Assembly (NCBI GenBank): GCA_964412375.1
Contig: CAYPOD010000003.1
Location: forward strand, 79,441-143,440
From: CADEDV01 sp964412375
Lineage (GTDB): Bacteria; Bacteroidota; Bacteroidia; Chitinophagales; Chitinophagaceae
Reading direction: 5' to 3'
Length of the DNA: 64,000 nucleotides
The position numbers and the translations under genes were made by a program. Below are positions 52,606-61,092 of this stretch, in pieces. The stretch's first letter is position 1, and the number at the start of each line of letters is the position of its first letter. The notes beneath the pieces were generated by a model. It searched no databases, had not been told where the DNA came from, and worked only from the letters and a program-made list of their open reading frames with translations.

Positions 52606-52723
52606 GCTGGTTGCATTTTAGTTTAGCAGGACACTTATATTGATAAAATTATGAAAATGCGGACCCCGTAAACCATACATCCGCAAGCCTGATGACAGCA
52701 TTTTTATTCAGGGATGAATGAGA

Positions 52724-53821
52724 TCAGTAGAAGTCAATCAGCGCAATATGTTCAAAATTTGTCAGCACCCCTTCATCTATAAACTCCACATCACCTCCGT
52801 TTACCAGTACTTTTTCAATCACATCGTCCACAGCATCTTTAATATCGGCCCTGGTCCCGGGGTCACATTTATAGATTTTATCCCTCTTGTTGCCCTTCAT
52901 GGCTGAACACAAAAAATTTTTTTCTACTATCAACAGGCGGCCTCTTTTATGAACTGCTTCTTTCCATACCTCTTCAATTCCAAAGGCGAGCTTGCCAGCT
53001 CCCATGGCCGCATCAATATTTTTCAGCAAGTCTTTTTCTTTTATCTTCTTCCAGCCTGACAGCAATGGTTTCAGCAAAGCATATAATTCTTTCTCATTCG
53101 CCCCGCCATAGCTACCTTTCAAATAGGCTGATACATGCTGTTTGTTATGACTAAGTTTTTTGAAATGTCCAATGATACGGGTGGTTCCCATTACAAATAG
53201 TGGAAAAGGATATGCTTTTATTAGTAAACTCAATCCTTCATCAATGTGATGAAGGAATTTATCCAGCATGACTTCCTTTCGTTTTGCAGGGTCTGAAAAA
53301 TTTGATACCCTGGAAGGAATATCATTTCTGTAGGCTGCCATATGTTCAGGAATATCTGATACAATCCTTGTTAGCTGGCGATCATTACCAAAATAGATAC
53401 GGCTTTGTTTACTGCTGAGCACCAATACCAGGTATTGGAGAGTTTCTTTTTTACTATATACCAGGTCCCTTATCGCAAATGAATCGTCAATTATGAGCTT
53501 TTCTTCAAGCAGCATATCGAGATAGTAAACTTTTTCTACAGAGGCCGACACGAAAATGGCAATGCTTTTTTTGTGAGTATTGAAATCAAGCCCCGCCACC
53601 AACGTTCTCAATCGTATCATAATTTCAGCGACATTTTGTGCGGTGTAACCAGCAAGCAATTCTTTTTCAATTTTTGCCACAGCCCGTTTAAGTTGGTATT
53701 CTAACTCAGTAGTGAGTGACATTTTGGGCTCAAAAGGCAAATAAAGTGACACACAGGGCGCCTCCCCTCTGTTAGCAGGCAAGGAATTAGGTATGGGCAA
53801 AGCTTTTGTGGTCATAATCAT
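52724..53821 (-). CDS. Bacterial eRF1-like (baeRF) protein, candidate Balon-type hibernation factor
   Basis: 365 residues (start at ATG 53821, MIMTTK; an upstream in-frame ATG at 53899 is less likely, and ATG 53815 also possible). It fits the baeRF pattern: an opening PCVSLYLPFEPKMS, a middle VLVLSSKQSRIYFGND segment, and the C-terminal release-factor-fold ending GGDVEFIDEGVL followed by a hydrophobic strand. baeRF proteins are distant relatives of eukaryotic/archaeal release factor eRF1 and Pelota; one, Balon, parks on ribosomes during cold and stationary stress. Its neighbours here (HPF, Usps, Hsp20) favour such a role. The Balon assignment is not proven. Confidence 0.65.
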   Translation of the reverse strand: MIMTTKALPIPNSLPANRGEAPCVSLYLPFEPKMSLTTELEYQLKRAVAKIEKELLAGYTAQNVAEIMIRLRTLVAGLDFNTHKKSIAIFVSASVEKVYYLDMLLEEKLIIDDSFAIRDLVYSKKETLQYLVLVLSSKQSRIYFGNDRQLTRIVSDIPEHMAAYRNDIPSRVSNFSDPAKRKEVMLDKFLHHIDEGLSLLIKAYPFPLFVMGTTRIIGHFKKLSHNKQHVSAYLKGSYGGANEKELYALLKPLLSGWKKIKEKDLLKNIDAAMGAGKLAFGIEEVWKEAVHKRGRLLIVEKNFLCSAMKGNKRDKIYKCDPGTRADIKDAVDDVIEKVLVNGGDVEFIDEGVLTNFEHIALIDFY

Positions 53822-53942
53822 CCGTTTCGAAATGAAGTTAGCACTAACAGCATGCCGGTTTGGGTGATTGCTGTCAGGCAATCGTTTGATTATCCTCAAA
53901 TACCCGGAGAAAGTACTTGTTAACCAACCTCATTGTTCAGGA

Positions 53943-53985
53943 TGATACATATCATATCCTGTCGTATTACCCGGAAATAACTTTA
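53943..53985 (+). promoter_or_regulatory. Candidate CRP/FNR-type promoter for the YqjE-like gene
   Basis: TGATACATATCA (53943-53954) has the FNR-like core TGAT-N4-ATCA and is flanked by A and T, so the dyad is ATGAT-N4-ATCAT. TAACTTTA (53978-53985) matches five of six fixed bases of TAnnTTTG, and its far edge is 36.5 bases from the box centre. The gene starts at 54004. The box also lies 122 bases upstream of the divergent baeRF start. Confidence 0.4.
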
Positions 53986-54003
53986 TATGCAAAATTTTCA
54001 GTT

Positions 54004-54381
54004 ATGGCAGAGCAACAGGAAAACCTCGGATCATTTTTTAAGGAAAATGCGAAACTGGCCCGAGAATATTTTGAAACCCGGCTGGAGATCTACCGTCTCA
54101 GGGCCATCCGGCTGATAGCAAAATCGGCTGGTTTTTTTCTCTGGATCATTATTTCTCTTTTTCTCGCATTCCTGCTGATCATATTTCTTGGAATTGTAGT
54201 AAGCCTCTGGTTCAGCGAAATGACGGGAAGCTATCTCACCGGTTTTAGCATCACCACACTCATTATCCTTGCGCTGATCATCATTATTGCGTTGCTTCGT
54301 AAAAAAATATTCGTTAACCCTATCATCCGGACTTTTATTTCAAAGACAGCAGTAAAAGATGAGGAAGATGAACTTTCTTAA
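54004..54381 (+). CDS. YqjE/holin-X-like small membrane protein
   Basis: 125 residues starting MAEQQENLGSFF, chosen over an upstream in-frame start at 53917 because the latter lies in the promoter region. The amphipathic N-terminal helix contains AREYFETRLEIYRLRAIRLIAK; two adjacent membrane helices (about 43-68 and 77-98) follow. It resembles the YqjE/holin superfamily III group found in envelope-stress operons, not a phage lysis gene: no phage genes are nearby. It is followed 12 bases later by another small open frame in the same operon. Confidence 0.65.
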   Translation: MAEQQENLGSFFKENAKLAREYFETRLEIYRLRAIRLIAKSAGFFLWIIISLFLAFLLIIFLGIVVSLWFSEMTGSYLTGFSITTLIILALIIIIALLRKKIFVNPIIRTFISKTAVKDEEDELS

Positions 54382-54399
54382 TACATAAAAACATTGAAA

Positions 54400-54720
54400 A
54401 TGGCTGCACGACAAAAAATAACGAATCTCGAAACGCTGAACACCGAAATCTACCGGTTACAACTAAAAGCAAAAAATACAGCGGATAACCTGGACAAAAA
54501 TTTAGACCACTTTCAGCACCATTATGCCTCCATGACCATGAACTCATTTTTTAAAAAGTCATCTTCCGGAGGGGAAAAAGTGAAAGAGAAAATCTTTCAT
54601 TCGGTTTGGGAAAATGAAAAAGTGCAGGAAGGGTTGGGCAAAATAATTGATCATCTTGCTGATAAAGCAGCCGAAGGCCTAAGTAATATTGTAGACAGGA
54701 TATTGCACCGGAAAGACTGA
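54400..54720 (+). CDS. Small helical protein, partner of the YqjE-like gene
   Basis: 106 residues beginning MAARQKITNLETLNTEIY. The body is helical and charged (ITNLETLNTEIYRLQLKAK and KVQEGLGKIIDHLADKAAEG) with no membrane span; I do not recognise the family. The start at ATG 54400 is preferred; an upstream in-frame TTG at 54394 is weaker. It is cotranscribed with the YqjE-like gene (18 bases). In Proteobacteria YqjE sits beside other small membrane-associated stress proteins, an analogous arrangement but not evidence of homology. It converges on the Na/Pi transporter gene. Confidence 0.6.
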   Translation: MAARQKITNLETLNTEIYRLQLKAKNTADNLDKNLDHFQHHYASMTMNSFFKKSSSGGEKVKEKIFHSVWENEKVQEGLGKIIDHLADKAAEGLSNIVDRILHRKD

Positions 54721-54728
54721 TGCTTTCT

Positions 54729-56396
54729 TTAGCGGATGAAACCGGGCAGATCGTCAAAATAGTTTGCCTGTTCTGCGGTTAGCAACAGGTCTTTCAATGC
54801 AAATACAATGGATTTTTCCAGCGTGAATATTTCCCGGTTAAAATTCAGGATGGTTGAAAATTCGATTTCCGTCAGGTTTTGAAATAACCCTTGCTGATGG
54901 AGTTCTTCCAGTGTGGCACGGTAGCCCGACTGGGCTGTTGCATAGATCGCTGCCAGTTCTTCAAAAGATGATATATTGGAGTCCGCCTGCAATAGTTTGA
55001 TGATATTATTACAAAATATTTCCACCCGGTCGCCGGTTCGCCGGTAGAAACTATATTTCAGATCATTGGAAGATTTCTTCAACTGGTCAATATCAGCCAG
55101 TGCATCTTTCAGGTTTTTGGCGGCATACATACCGTTGCGGGCTGCAGCGATCAACTGGCCGGTTCTGAGTGAAATTTCCTTGCTGATATTGGTTTGCTGC
55201 AACTGAACTGAGAATTGCTGGATGTCTCCATGCACCTGTTTGATGTATTCATATTTCCCGGCAAGTGGTTTGCTTAGAAATTCCCGGCCCGGTTGCAGAT
55301 CTTCCGCCCCGTTATTTTTTTTATCAAATGCATCAAGTGTTAATCTATTGACAGCATACAACAATTGGCGGGTTTCCTTTTCCAGTGCAGTAATGGCCAG
55401 TTCCGTGTCTGTCACTTTCACTTTATGAATAAATAAAGTGCCATTATCCGTTTGAATAAATCTCTTTTCCAGGAAACCGGCAAATGCGCCGAGGAACGGA
55501 TAGAATAAGATGATTCCAGAAATATTCACCAGGTTTTGAAAAAATACAAGAGCCAGCAGGTTGTCTTTAAAACCAACAGTGCCGGTGATGAAATGATTGA
55601 GTGGATGCAGGAAAATAAAAATTAATACCACATTAATGCTGTTGAAAAGCAGGTTGCCCAACGCCACTCTTTTCTTTACGGACGGGCCGTTGACAGAGGC
55701 AAGATTGAGTTTCAGTGTTGTACCGATCTCAGAACCCAGCACAATTGCGGTGGCAGCATAAAGACTTATGGCTTCTACATGCAGGGCACTTAATACGATA
55801 GCTACTGTGGCCGTACTCGATTGTATCAGGGAGGTCATCAACACACCGGCCAGCACATACACGATCACCGGTTGTTGTTGCAACAGCGCCAGGTCAAACT
55901 GGCTGACGGCTTCTTCCATCCCGCCACGGATAAAGGCAAGACCGAGAAATAAAAATCCCAGGCCAAAGAAAAATTTACACCATTGATGCCAGCGGTTTTC
56001 TTTGTTGGCGAGGAACATCAGTATTCCCGCAATTGCAGTAATAGGCAATGCAAAACTTTCAATGTTGAACTGGAATCCTACTGTGGCAATGATCCAGTTG
56101 CTGATGGTGGTACCCAGGTTGGCTCCCAGGATAACAGCCAGCGCATTCTTCATCGAGATGATGCCGGCGCCTGTAAACCCGAGTACCATGAGACCAACAA
56201 CTGAACTGCTTTGCAACACTGCCGTAACCAACGCACCACCGAGAATCCCCTTCAGTTTGTTGGAAGTATGTTTTTTCAGGAAGAGTTTGAAGGACCGCCC
56301 GGCCAGTTGATGAAGCGCTTCTTCAAGCAAGTTCATGCCCAGCATAAAGATGGCAATACCGGCGAGCATTTTCCATATATCAAATGACAGGGGCAT
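54729..56396 (-). CDS. Na+/phosphate cotransporter family (NptA/YjbB-like) with C-terminal PhoU-like helices
   Basis: 555 residues from ATG 56396 (MPLSFDIWKML). The first two-thirds hold the two Na/Pi repeats: LFLKKHTSNKLKGILGGALVTAVLQSSSVVGLMV with the QSSS motif, and later GVLMTSLIQSSTATVAIVLSAL with QSST. Eight or so membrane helices are seen. The C-terminal 180 residues are hydrophilic helices reminiscent of PhoU. The family transports phosphate or, as YjbB, may export it. The longer frame from 56534 adds a non-membrane stretch and overlaps the divergent gene, so it is less likely. Confidence 0.85.
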   Translation of the reverse strand: MPLSFDIWKMLAGIAIFMLGMNLLEEALHQLAGRSFKLFLKKHTSNKLKGILGGALVTAVLQSSSVVGLMVLGFTGAGIISMKNALAVILGANLGTTISNWIIATVGFQFNIESFALPITAIAGILMFLANKENRWHQWCKFFFGLGFLFLGLAFIRGGMEEAVSQFDLALLQQQPVIVYVLAGVLMTSLIQSSTATVAIVLSALHVEAISLYAATAIVLGSEIGTTLKLNLASVNGPSVKKRVALGNLLFNSINVVLIFIFLHPLNHFITGTVGFKDNLLALVFFQNLVNISGIILFYPFLGAFAGFLEKRFIQTDNGTLFIHKVKVTDTELAITALEKETRQLLYAVNRLTLDAFDKKNNGAEDLQPGREFLSKPLAGKYEYIKQVHGDIQQFSVQLQQTNISKEISLRTGQLIAAARNGMYAAKNLKDALADIDQLKKSSNDLKYSFYRRTGDRVEIFCNNIIKLLQADSNISSFEELAAIYATAQSGYRATLEELHQQGLFQNLTEIEFSTILNFNREIFTLEKSIVFALKDLLLTAEQANYFDDLPGFIR

Positions 56397-56415
56397 CAGG
56401 TAGCAAAGTAAACGA

Positions 56416-56457
56416 CAAAATTCGTTACTCTTTACCGGCTTTGGCTGATAAGTGTCA
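56416..56457 (-). promoter_or_regulatory. Candidate CRP/FNR-type promoter for the Na/Pi transporter
   Basis: TGATAAGTGTCA (56446-56457), flanked as CTGA-N6-TCAG, is a TGA-N6-TCA dyad. On the minus strand GAATTTTG (56423-56416) matches five of six fixed bases of TAnnTTTG. The box centre is 35.5 bases from its far edge, matching the two other boxes upstream of stress genes. The predicted start is 56396. Confidence 0.35.
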
Positions 56458-56532
56458 GGCTGCTGCCTTACACTACTCATGTTGTTTATCGCCTTGAATG
56501 CTGAATTTGACACCTGATCTAAATACTCTCTC

Positions 56533-57573
56533 ATGTCAACGAATGCCAGCAGCCTGGAGCAGATCCTGCGTCCTTTGCAAATGATTTTCTTTTCTCTTGT
56601 ACTGCTTTATTTTGGGCAAACCATGTTCATACCACTTTTTTATGGATTATTCATTGCCATTGTACTTTACCCGGTTTGCAAATGGCTGGAACAAAAAAAA
56701 TGGCCGGCAAGCTTAGCGATTGCCCTGTCGCTTTCAATCGTGGCGATCCTGTTTGCTGCACTCATTGCATTGCTGATTATGCAACTGAATGCTTTTCAAA
56801 AAGATTTTCCCGAACTGAAAGCCCGGATCGAACAAATGTTGCCGCAGATACAGCTATGGATTGAAAACAATTTTCACATCAGTGTCGAAAACCAGCAACA
56901 ATGGTGGCAACAGACTGGTTCCAATGCGGGTATTTATATCGGGGCTGTAGCAAAGGGGTCAGTCAATGCTTTGTTCATGTTGTTTTTGGTGCCTGTTTTT
57001 GCAGCACTTTTTCTTTATAACCGGCGTTCATTTGTGCAGTTTCTCGAAAAGGCGGCAGGCCATGAATTCAACAGCCGTCTTCACACTGTGCTGAACCGCA
57101 CTATTCACACCTATCACAACTTTATCAAAGGGATGATATTGGTCTATCTTATTGTGGGGGCATTAAACAGTATTGGTTTGCTGGCACTGGGTATAAAGCA
57201 TGCGGTATTGTTTGGTTTCCTGACCGCTATCATGACCATCATTCCCTATATCGGTATTTTTATAAGCGCTTTATTGCCGATCTCTGTTGCCTGGCTCACC
57301 AAAGATTCTTTCTGGTATCCGTTGGGAGTCGTAGCCGTTTTTGCATTTGTTCAGTATCTCGAAGCCAATGTAATTTTTCCAAGAGTAGTAGCCACAAAGC
57401 TCAATGTAAGCACATGGGCCACACTCGTAGCTATTCTTGCCGGGGGCATTTTGTGGGGTGTTTCAGGAATGATCCTCTTCATTCCTTTTGTGGGGATACT
57501 AAAAATAGTAACAGAAAATATGCCCGGCTGGTCGGCTGTCAATCACCTGCTCAGTCGTAATTCCAGGGAGTAA
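56533..57573 (+). CDS. AI-2E/PerM-family membrane transporter
   Basis: 346 residues with about seven to eight membrane helices, beginning MSTNASSLEQILRPLQMIFF. The family pattern is a central amphipathic region (about 75-125) followed by ALFLYNRRSFVQFLEKA and a conserved GLLALGIKHAVLFGFLTAIMTIIPYIGIF segment, which defines the PerM/AI-2E exporter family. Substrates vary across the family, so autoinducer export is only one possibility. It is divergent from the Na/Pi gene and shares its promoter region. It ends 25 bases before the stop of the small minus-strand gene. Confidence 0.83.
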   Translation: MSTNASSLEQILRPLQMIFFSLVLLYFGQTMFIPLFYGLFIAIVLYPVCKWLEQKKWPASLAIALSLSIVAILFAALIALLIMQLNAFQKDFPELKARIEQMLPQIQLWIENNFHISVENQQQWWQQTGSNAGIYIGAVAKGSVNALFMLFLVPVFAALFLYNRRSFVQFLEKAAGHEFNSRLHTVLNRTIHTYHNFIKGMILVYLIVGALNSIGLLALGIKHAVLFGFLTAIMTIIPYIGIFISALLPISVAWLTKDSFWYPLGVVAVFAFVQYLEANVIFPRVVATKLNVSTWATLVAILAGGILWGVSGMILFIPFVGILKIVTENMPGWSAVNHLLSRNSRE

Positions 57574-57598
57574 GAAGCAATTCAACTGGTATGCTACA

Positions 57599-57778
57599 TC
57601 AAAACCGGATGGGGTTGTGCTGGATGAACAATTCGTATAGTTTCACCAATAACCAGGCGACTGCATCTTTCAACCCTTCCAGTAGGGCAGTGATGATCAA
57701 TACCGTTATGAGCCAGGCAGCGATGAGCACAAACCTGGCTTTTTCGGAATAAAGGCTGGCATAAGTTACTGTATTCAT
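57599..57778 (-). CDS. Small single-span membrane protein, 59 residues
   Basis: ATG at 57778 (minus), stop at 57599-57601. The product starts MNTVTYASLYSEKARFV, then has a hydrophobic helix VLIAAWLITVLIITALLEG (about residues 17-36) and a second amphipathic helix DAVAWLLVKLYELFIQH. No cysteine or known motif. The hydrophobic helix and the strong codon-like pattern make it more convincing than the 90-codon frame in another phase (57594-57866). It lies between the AI-2E-type gene and the PNPOx-type gene and has no clear function. Confidence 0.5.
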   Translation of the reverse strand: MNTVTYASLYSEKARFVLIAAWLITVLIITALLEGLKDAVAWLLVKLYELFIQHNPIRF

Positions 57779-57990
57779 TACCCTTTGGATTTTTACTCAC
57801 TAAAGTTGCTTCAGGTAAAAGTATTAATTGCTGACAGCCGTTAGTCGGCTTACTGATTTTGGACAAATGGGAATTTTCCTGAATAAATGATCATTTTCAT
57901 ATTCTGGGGTAACCCCCGTCAAGCCGAAGTGTTAATTTCGGACTTACTTTTATTCTTGTAATCTGAAACAACCCAATAAAACTTAATAAT

Positions 57991-58464
57991 ATGATCGCAT
58001 CATTACAGCCGGCGGAAATAGAAGAATTCCTGCAACAGCAGTTGGTGGGAAGAATAGCCTTTCATACAGGTGACCAGCTTTATGTTGTACCCATCAGTTA
58101 TGCCTATGACGGTGTTTATATCTATTGCCATTCTTATGAAGGGAAAAAAATGGATATGCTTCGCAAGAACCCCAACATTTGTTTTGAGGTGGATGACATC
58201 ACCGATATGGCTAACTGGAAAAGTGTGATCGTATGGGGCAAGGCGGAAGAATTACCCGCTGGCAAGGAACGGAATGAGGCCCTGCAGGTGTTGCTAAAAA
58301 GATCTTTACCGGTCATATCCAGTGTAACCACTCACCTTGGGGATCAATGGCCTTTCTCCTCTACTGAAGTAGAGAAAATTGATGGTATTGTTTTCCGGGT
58401 GAAGGTGGAAGAAAAAACAGGCCGATTTGAGCAAAGCGGCTCTTCACCCATTCTGCCGGGATAG
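57991..58464 (+). CDS. Pyridoxamine 5'-phosphate oxidase-fold flavin-binding protein
   Basis: 157 residues. The opening AEIEEFLQQQLVGRIAFHTGDQLYVVPISYAYDGVYIYCHSYEGKKMDMLRKN is the standard split-barrel flavin-nucleotide-binding pattern; WGKAEEL and the following strand complete the barrel (motif blocks quoted here in order: EFLQQQLVGRIAF, YVVPISYAY, YCHSYEGKKMDMLRKNP). The family binds FMN or F420-like cofactors and often acts as a reductase or nitroimidazole-type enzyme. It is monocistronic with a 124-base upstream region after the small ORF. The exact reaction is unknown. Confidence 0.8.
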   Translation: MIASLQPAEIEEFLQQQLVGRIAFHTGDQLYVVPISYAYDGVYIYCHSYEGKKMDMLRKNPNICFEVDDITDMANWKSVIVWGKAEELPAGKERNEALQVLLKRSLPVISSVTTHLGDQWPFSSTEVEKIDGIVFRVKVEEKTGRFEQSGSSPILPG

Positions 58465-58551
58465 TGGTCCCTCGTTGGCGGGCTGCTGAAAGATTCATTC
58501 GTGATATATTAAAGGCTTCGGTTAAATTTATTGCTGAAATGAATTCTGGCT

Positions 58552-59733
58552 ATGCCTCTGCAAACCCAACAGCCCGGTAAAGGATACAGCGCCAATAACA
58601 GGGCAAGGCTGGTGAAAGGCGGCAAGGAATATTTTGATCTGCTGTTGCAACTGATTGGACAAGCTACTGATACCATTCACCTGCAGACTTATATTTTTGA
58701 TGACGATAAAACAGGCTATGCTGTAGCCAATGCGTTGAAAGAAGCTTCACAGCGGCAGGTGAAAGTGTATTTACTGGCAGACGGCTATGCTTCGCAGGTG
58801 ATGGCGCAATCTTTCATAGACGGGCTTAGGGAAGCCGGGATCAACTTTCGTTTTTTTCAGCCATTGTTTAAGGGCAAGTCTTTTTATTTTGGCCGCCGTT
58901 TACATCACAAAGTGCTGGTGACGGATAACCGGTATGCATTGGTTGGCGGAGTGAATATCACCGACCGGTATAATGATATGCCAGATCAGCCGGCCTGGCT
59001 TGATTTTGCGGTGTATGCCGAAGGTGAGATCGCCAAAGAGCTTTGTGTGCTTTGCTGGAAAACATGGAACAATTTTCCATTGAAAATGGGAATAACTCCC
59101 TGTGAGATTGATCCTCCAAAATTTAATTTTCCTGCACAGCAGGCTTGTGAAATAAGAATGCGTCGTAATGACTGGGTGAGGCGAAAGAACCAGATTTCAA
59201 GAAGCTATATTGAAATGTTCCGCTATTCACGGTCACACATCACTATACTATGCAGTTATTTTTTACCCGGAAGGGTGATTTACCGCAACCTGGTAGCTGC
59301 CGCCAAAAGAGGAGTGAAGGTGAAAGTGATACTGGCGCATTTTTCTGATGTGATGATCGCCAAACAGGCTGAAAGATATATGTATCGCCGCCTGCTCAGG
59401 AGTGGAATTGAAATATATGAATATAAAAAAGCAGTGTTGCATGGAAAAGTAGCGGTCTGCGACAGCCAATGGGTAACAATAGGTTCATATAATATTAATA
59501 ATCTAAGCGCCTATGCCAGCATTGAACTGAATCTTGATGTAAGCAATGCGGATTTTGCCCTGAACACCGGGCAAGTATTGGAACAGATCATTAGCGACGA
59601 ATGTGATCAGATCACCGAGGAGGATTTTGTCCGCAAGTCTAACTGGTTTAAACAACTGGTGAGATGGTTTTCATTTCAATTCATCAAAGCCGGTGTTTTT
59701 TTGTTCACATTTTATTTCCGAAAACATCAATGA
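58552..59733 (+). CDS. Phospholipase D / cardiolipin synthase-like protein
   Basis: 393 residues with two HKD catalytic motifs: HHKVLVTDNRYALVGGVNI (about residues 118-136) and HGKVAVCDSQWVTIGSYNI (about 297-315). This fits PLD-superfamily enzymes, probably cardiolipin synthase type 2, which makes cardiolipin from two phosphatidylglycerols. No membrane span is obvious at the N-terminus, but a hydrophobic C-terminal segment (VFLFTFYF) may anchor it. It ends 7 bases inside the convergent YdjM-like gene. A TGA-N5-TCA-like dyad lies at 58487-58497, but N5 spacing makes it weaker. Confidence 0.85.
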   Translation: MPLQTQQPGKGYSANNRARLVKGGKEYFDLLLQLIGQATDTIHLQTYIFDDDKTGYAVANALKEASQRQVKVYLLADGYASQVMAQSFIDGLREAGINFRFFQPLFKGKSFYFGRRLHHKVLVTDNRYALVGGVNITDRYNDMPDQPAWLDFAVYAEGEIAKELCVLCWKTWNNFPLKMGITPCEIDPPKFNFPAQQACEIRMRRNDWVRRKNQISRSYIEMFRYSRSHITILCSYFLPGRVIYRNLVAAAKRGVKVKVILAHFSDVMIAKQAERYMYRRLLRSGIEIYEYKKAVLHGKVAVCDSQWVTIGSYNINNLSAYASIELNLDVSNADFALNTGQVLEQIISDECDQITEEDFVRKSNWFKQLVRWFSFQFIKAGVFLFTFYFRKHQ

Positions 59734-60737
59734 CCCCGGATCCTTTTTATTAATGACCGGGTGCTGGCTATGTTCCAGCGGGCAAATCGTCCTCTTTGCA
59801 CTACCAACTGGTTGGCATCGCGGTGTTGCAGGAAATAATGAAAAACAAATTTGGCATCTCTTTCATACCAGCCCACCATCTGGCCAAAGCGAAGATCATT
59901 AAAGACAAGAGTGTCGCCCCATTTTTCCGCCGTATAAAAACCTTTGGAAAAACGCACCAGGTGCTGCAGGTCTTCCGTATTGCTAACCGGCTGCAGTAAA
60001 GAATCGTTTTTAGGGAAATAGTGCAGGTCAATTTTTTTCTCTTTGTCAAAAACAGAATAATAGCCAACATGAAAACCTTTGCCATCCCCGGCCACCACAT
60101 ACCATAGCCAGTTATTCAGCGGCGTGGGGGTAGTGAAATAACGGTCATAGCTTACCTGCTGCTTAGTCAGCATGTCTTTTATATCCGTATCGGTTTTTAT
60201 TTTATTGACGATGCAATACATAAAGTAAAGTGTACTGATGCCCAAACCAAACCTGACCCATGCCAAACGCCTGTTGTCTGTCTTTTTTAAGATTAATAGC
60301 ATGACAGCTCCGATGCCCAACCAGGCGGAATAAAAAGGGTCGGCCACAAAGATGCTGTTGAAAGAAACCCGCTGATGACTGAATGGCTCAAACCACCCGG
60401 TGCCGTAAGCATTGAATGCATCAATGAAAATGTGCAGGAATAGTTGTAGCGCAAAAAATGCAGTCCAGGTCTTAATGTTTATCCCTGAATAACGAAACCA
60501 TCGTTCAAAAAGCAGGGTCAACAGCGCTGCTGCAACGATCATGAACAGGAAAGAATGTGTGAAACCCCGGTGGGCCAGCAGGTTTTCATCCACATTGGTC
60601 CAGAATGCAGCGAGGAAATCAAGATCGGGAATGGAATTGGCGATGGCACCGATCAGCATTCCTTTTTTCCCTAATTGTTTTCCAAGCATCGCCTCACCCA
60701 CACAGGCACCTAGAGCAATATGTGTGAGAGAATCCAT
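59727..60737 (-). CDS. YdjM-like membrane-bound metal-dependent hydrolase (LexA-regulated family)
   Basis: 336 residues. The N-terminal block MDSLTHIALGACVGEAML, then NSIPDLDFLAAFW and LLAHRGFTHSFLF, is the family's conserved His/Asp set for metal binding, alternating with about five membrane helices. The C-terminal third is soluble and ends with RGRFARWNIASTRSLIKRI. The reaction is unknown. It is packed in a minus-strand group with four small membrane genes (60739-62322), separated by 1 base from the gene upstream. Confidence 0.8.
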   Translation of the reverse strand: MDSLTHIALGACVGEAMLGKQLGKKGMLIGAIANSIPDLDFLAAFWTNVDENLLAHRGFTHSFLFMIVAAALLTLLFERWFRYSGINIKTWTAFFALQLFLHIFIDAFNAYGTGWFEPFSHQRVSFNSIFVADPFYSAWLGIGAVMLLILKKTDNRRLAWVRFGLGISTLYFMYCIVNKIKTDTDIKDMLTKQQVSYDRYFTTPTPLNNWLWYVVAGDGKGFHVGYYSVFDKEKKIDLHYFPKNDSLLQPVSNTEDLQHLVRFSKGFYTAEKWGDTLVFNDLRFGQMVGWYERDAKFVFHYFLQHRDANQLVVQRGRFARWNIASTRSLIKRIRGH

Positions 60738-60738
60738 A

Positions 60739-61071
60739 TTAATTGAATAAAAATTGATAAAGAATGATCAATATGGCCATGGTCAGCAGGGTGGTATAGA
60801 TCAGTTTATTGTTTTTTGCCAGCCAGGGTGGTAAAAATATATCGAAATTGGCTTTTTCAGAATCAGAATATTTTCTTGCCCAGATAGTCAGCGGGCACAT
60901 CATCTTAAACAGCATCAAGGTAATTCCTTCCAGTACAAATAGCCCGATCCCGATCCACACCCATTTATCAATTTGGTTGGTCAGCCCTGCATAAAACAAA
61001 TAGATCAGCACCACATTAAAGGACAACCAGATGAAAGTGTGGATGGTTTTGATGAGATTAAGCTTGCTCAA
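60739..61071 (-). CDS. Small membrane protein of unknown function
   Basis: 110 residues with three hydrophobic segments (about 10-30, 36-54 and 90-108) and a hydrophilic loop reading MCPLTIWARKYSDSEKANF, then FDIFLPPWLAKNN. I do not recognise a characterised family; the C-P-L-x-W-A-R loop looks conserved. It directly precedes the YdjM-like gene by 1 base and probably shares its transcript, so a functional pairing is possible but unproven. Confidence 0.6.
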   Translation of the reverse strand: MSKLNLIKTIHTFIWLSFNVVLIYLFYAGLTNQIDKWVWIGIGLFVLEGITLMLFKMMCPLTIWARKYSDSEKANFDIFLPPWLAKNNKLIYTTLLTMAILIILYQFLFN

Positions 61072-61092
61072 GTTTCCTATTTCTTTACGGTG

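Noticed and set aside
54004..54381. Phage holin or prophage remnant
   Set aside because: Only the membrane topology is holin-like; there are no lysin, structural or integrase genes nearby, and the context is stress genes.
57594..57866. 90-codon minus-strand frame
   Set aside because: Translation is Cys/His-rich without hydrophobic helix; the 59-residue frame in another phase fits a membrane protein better.
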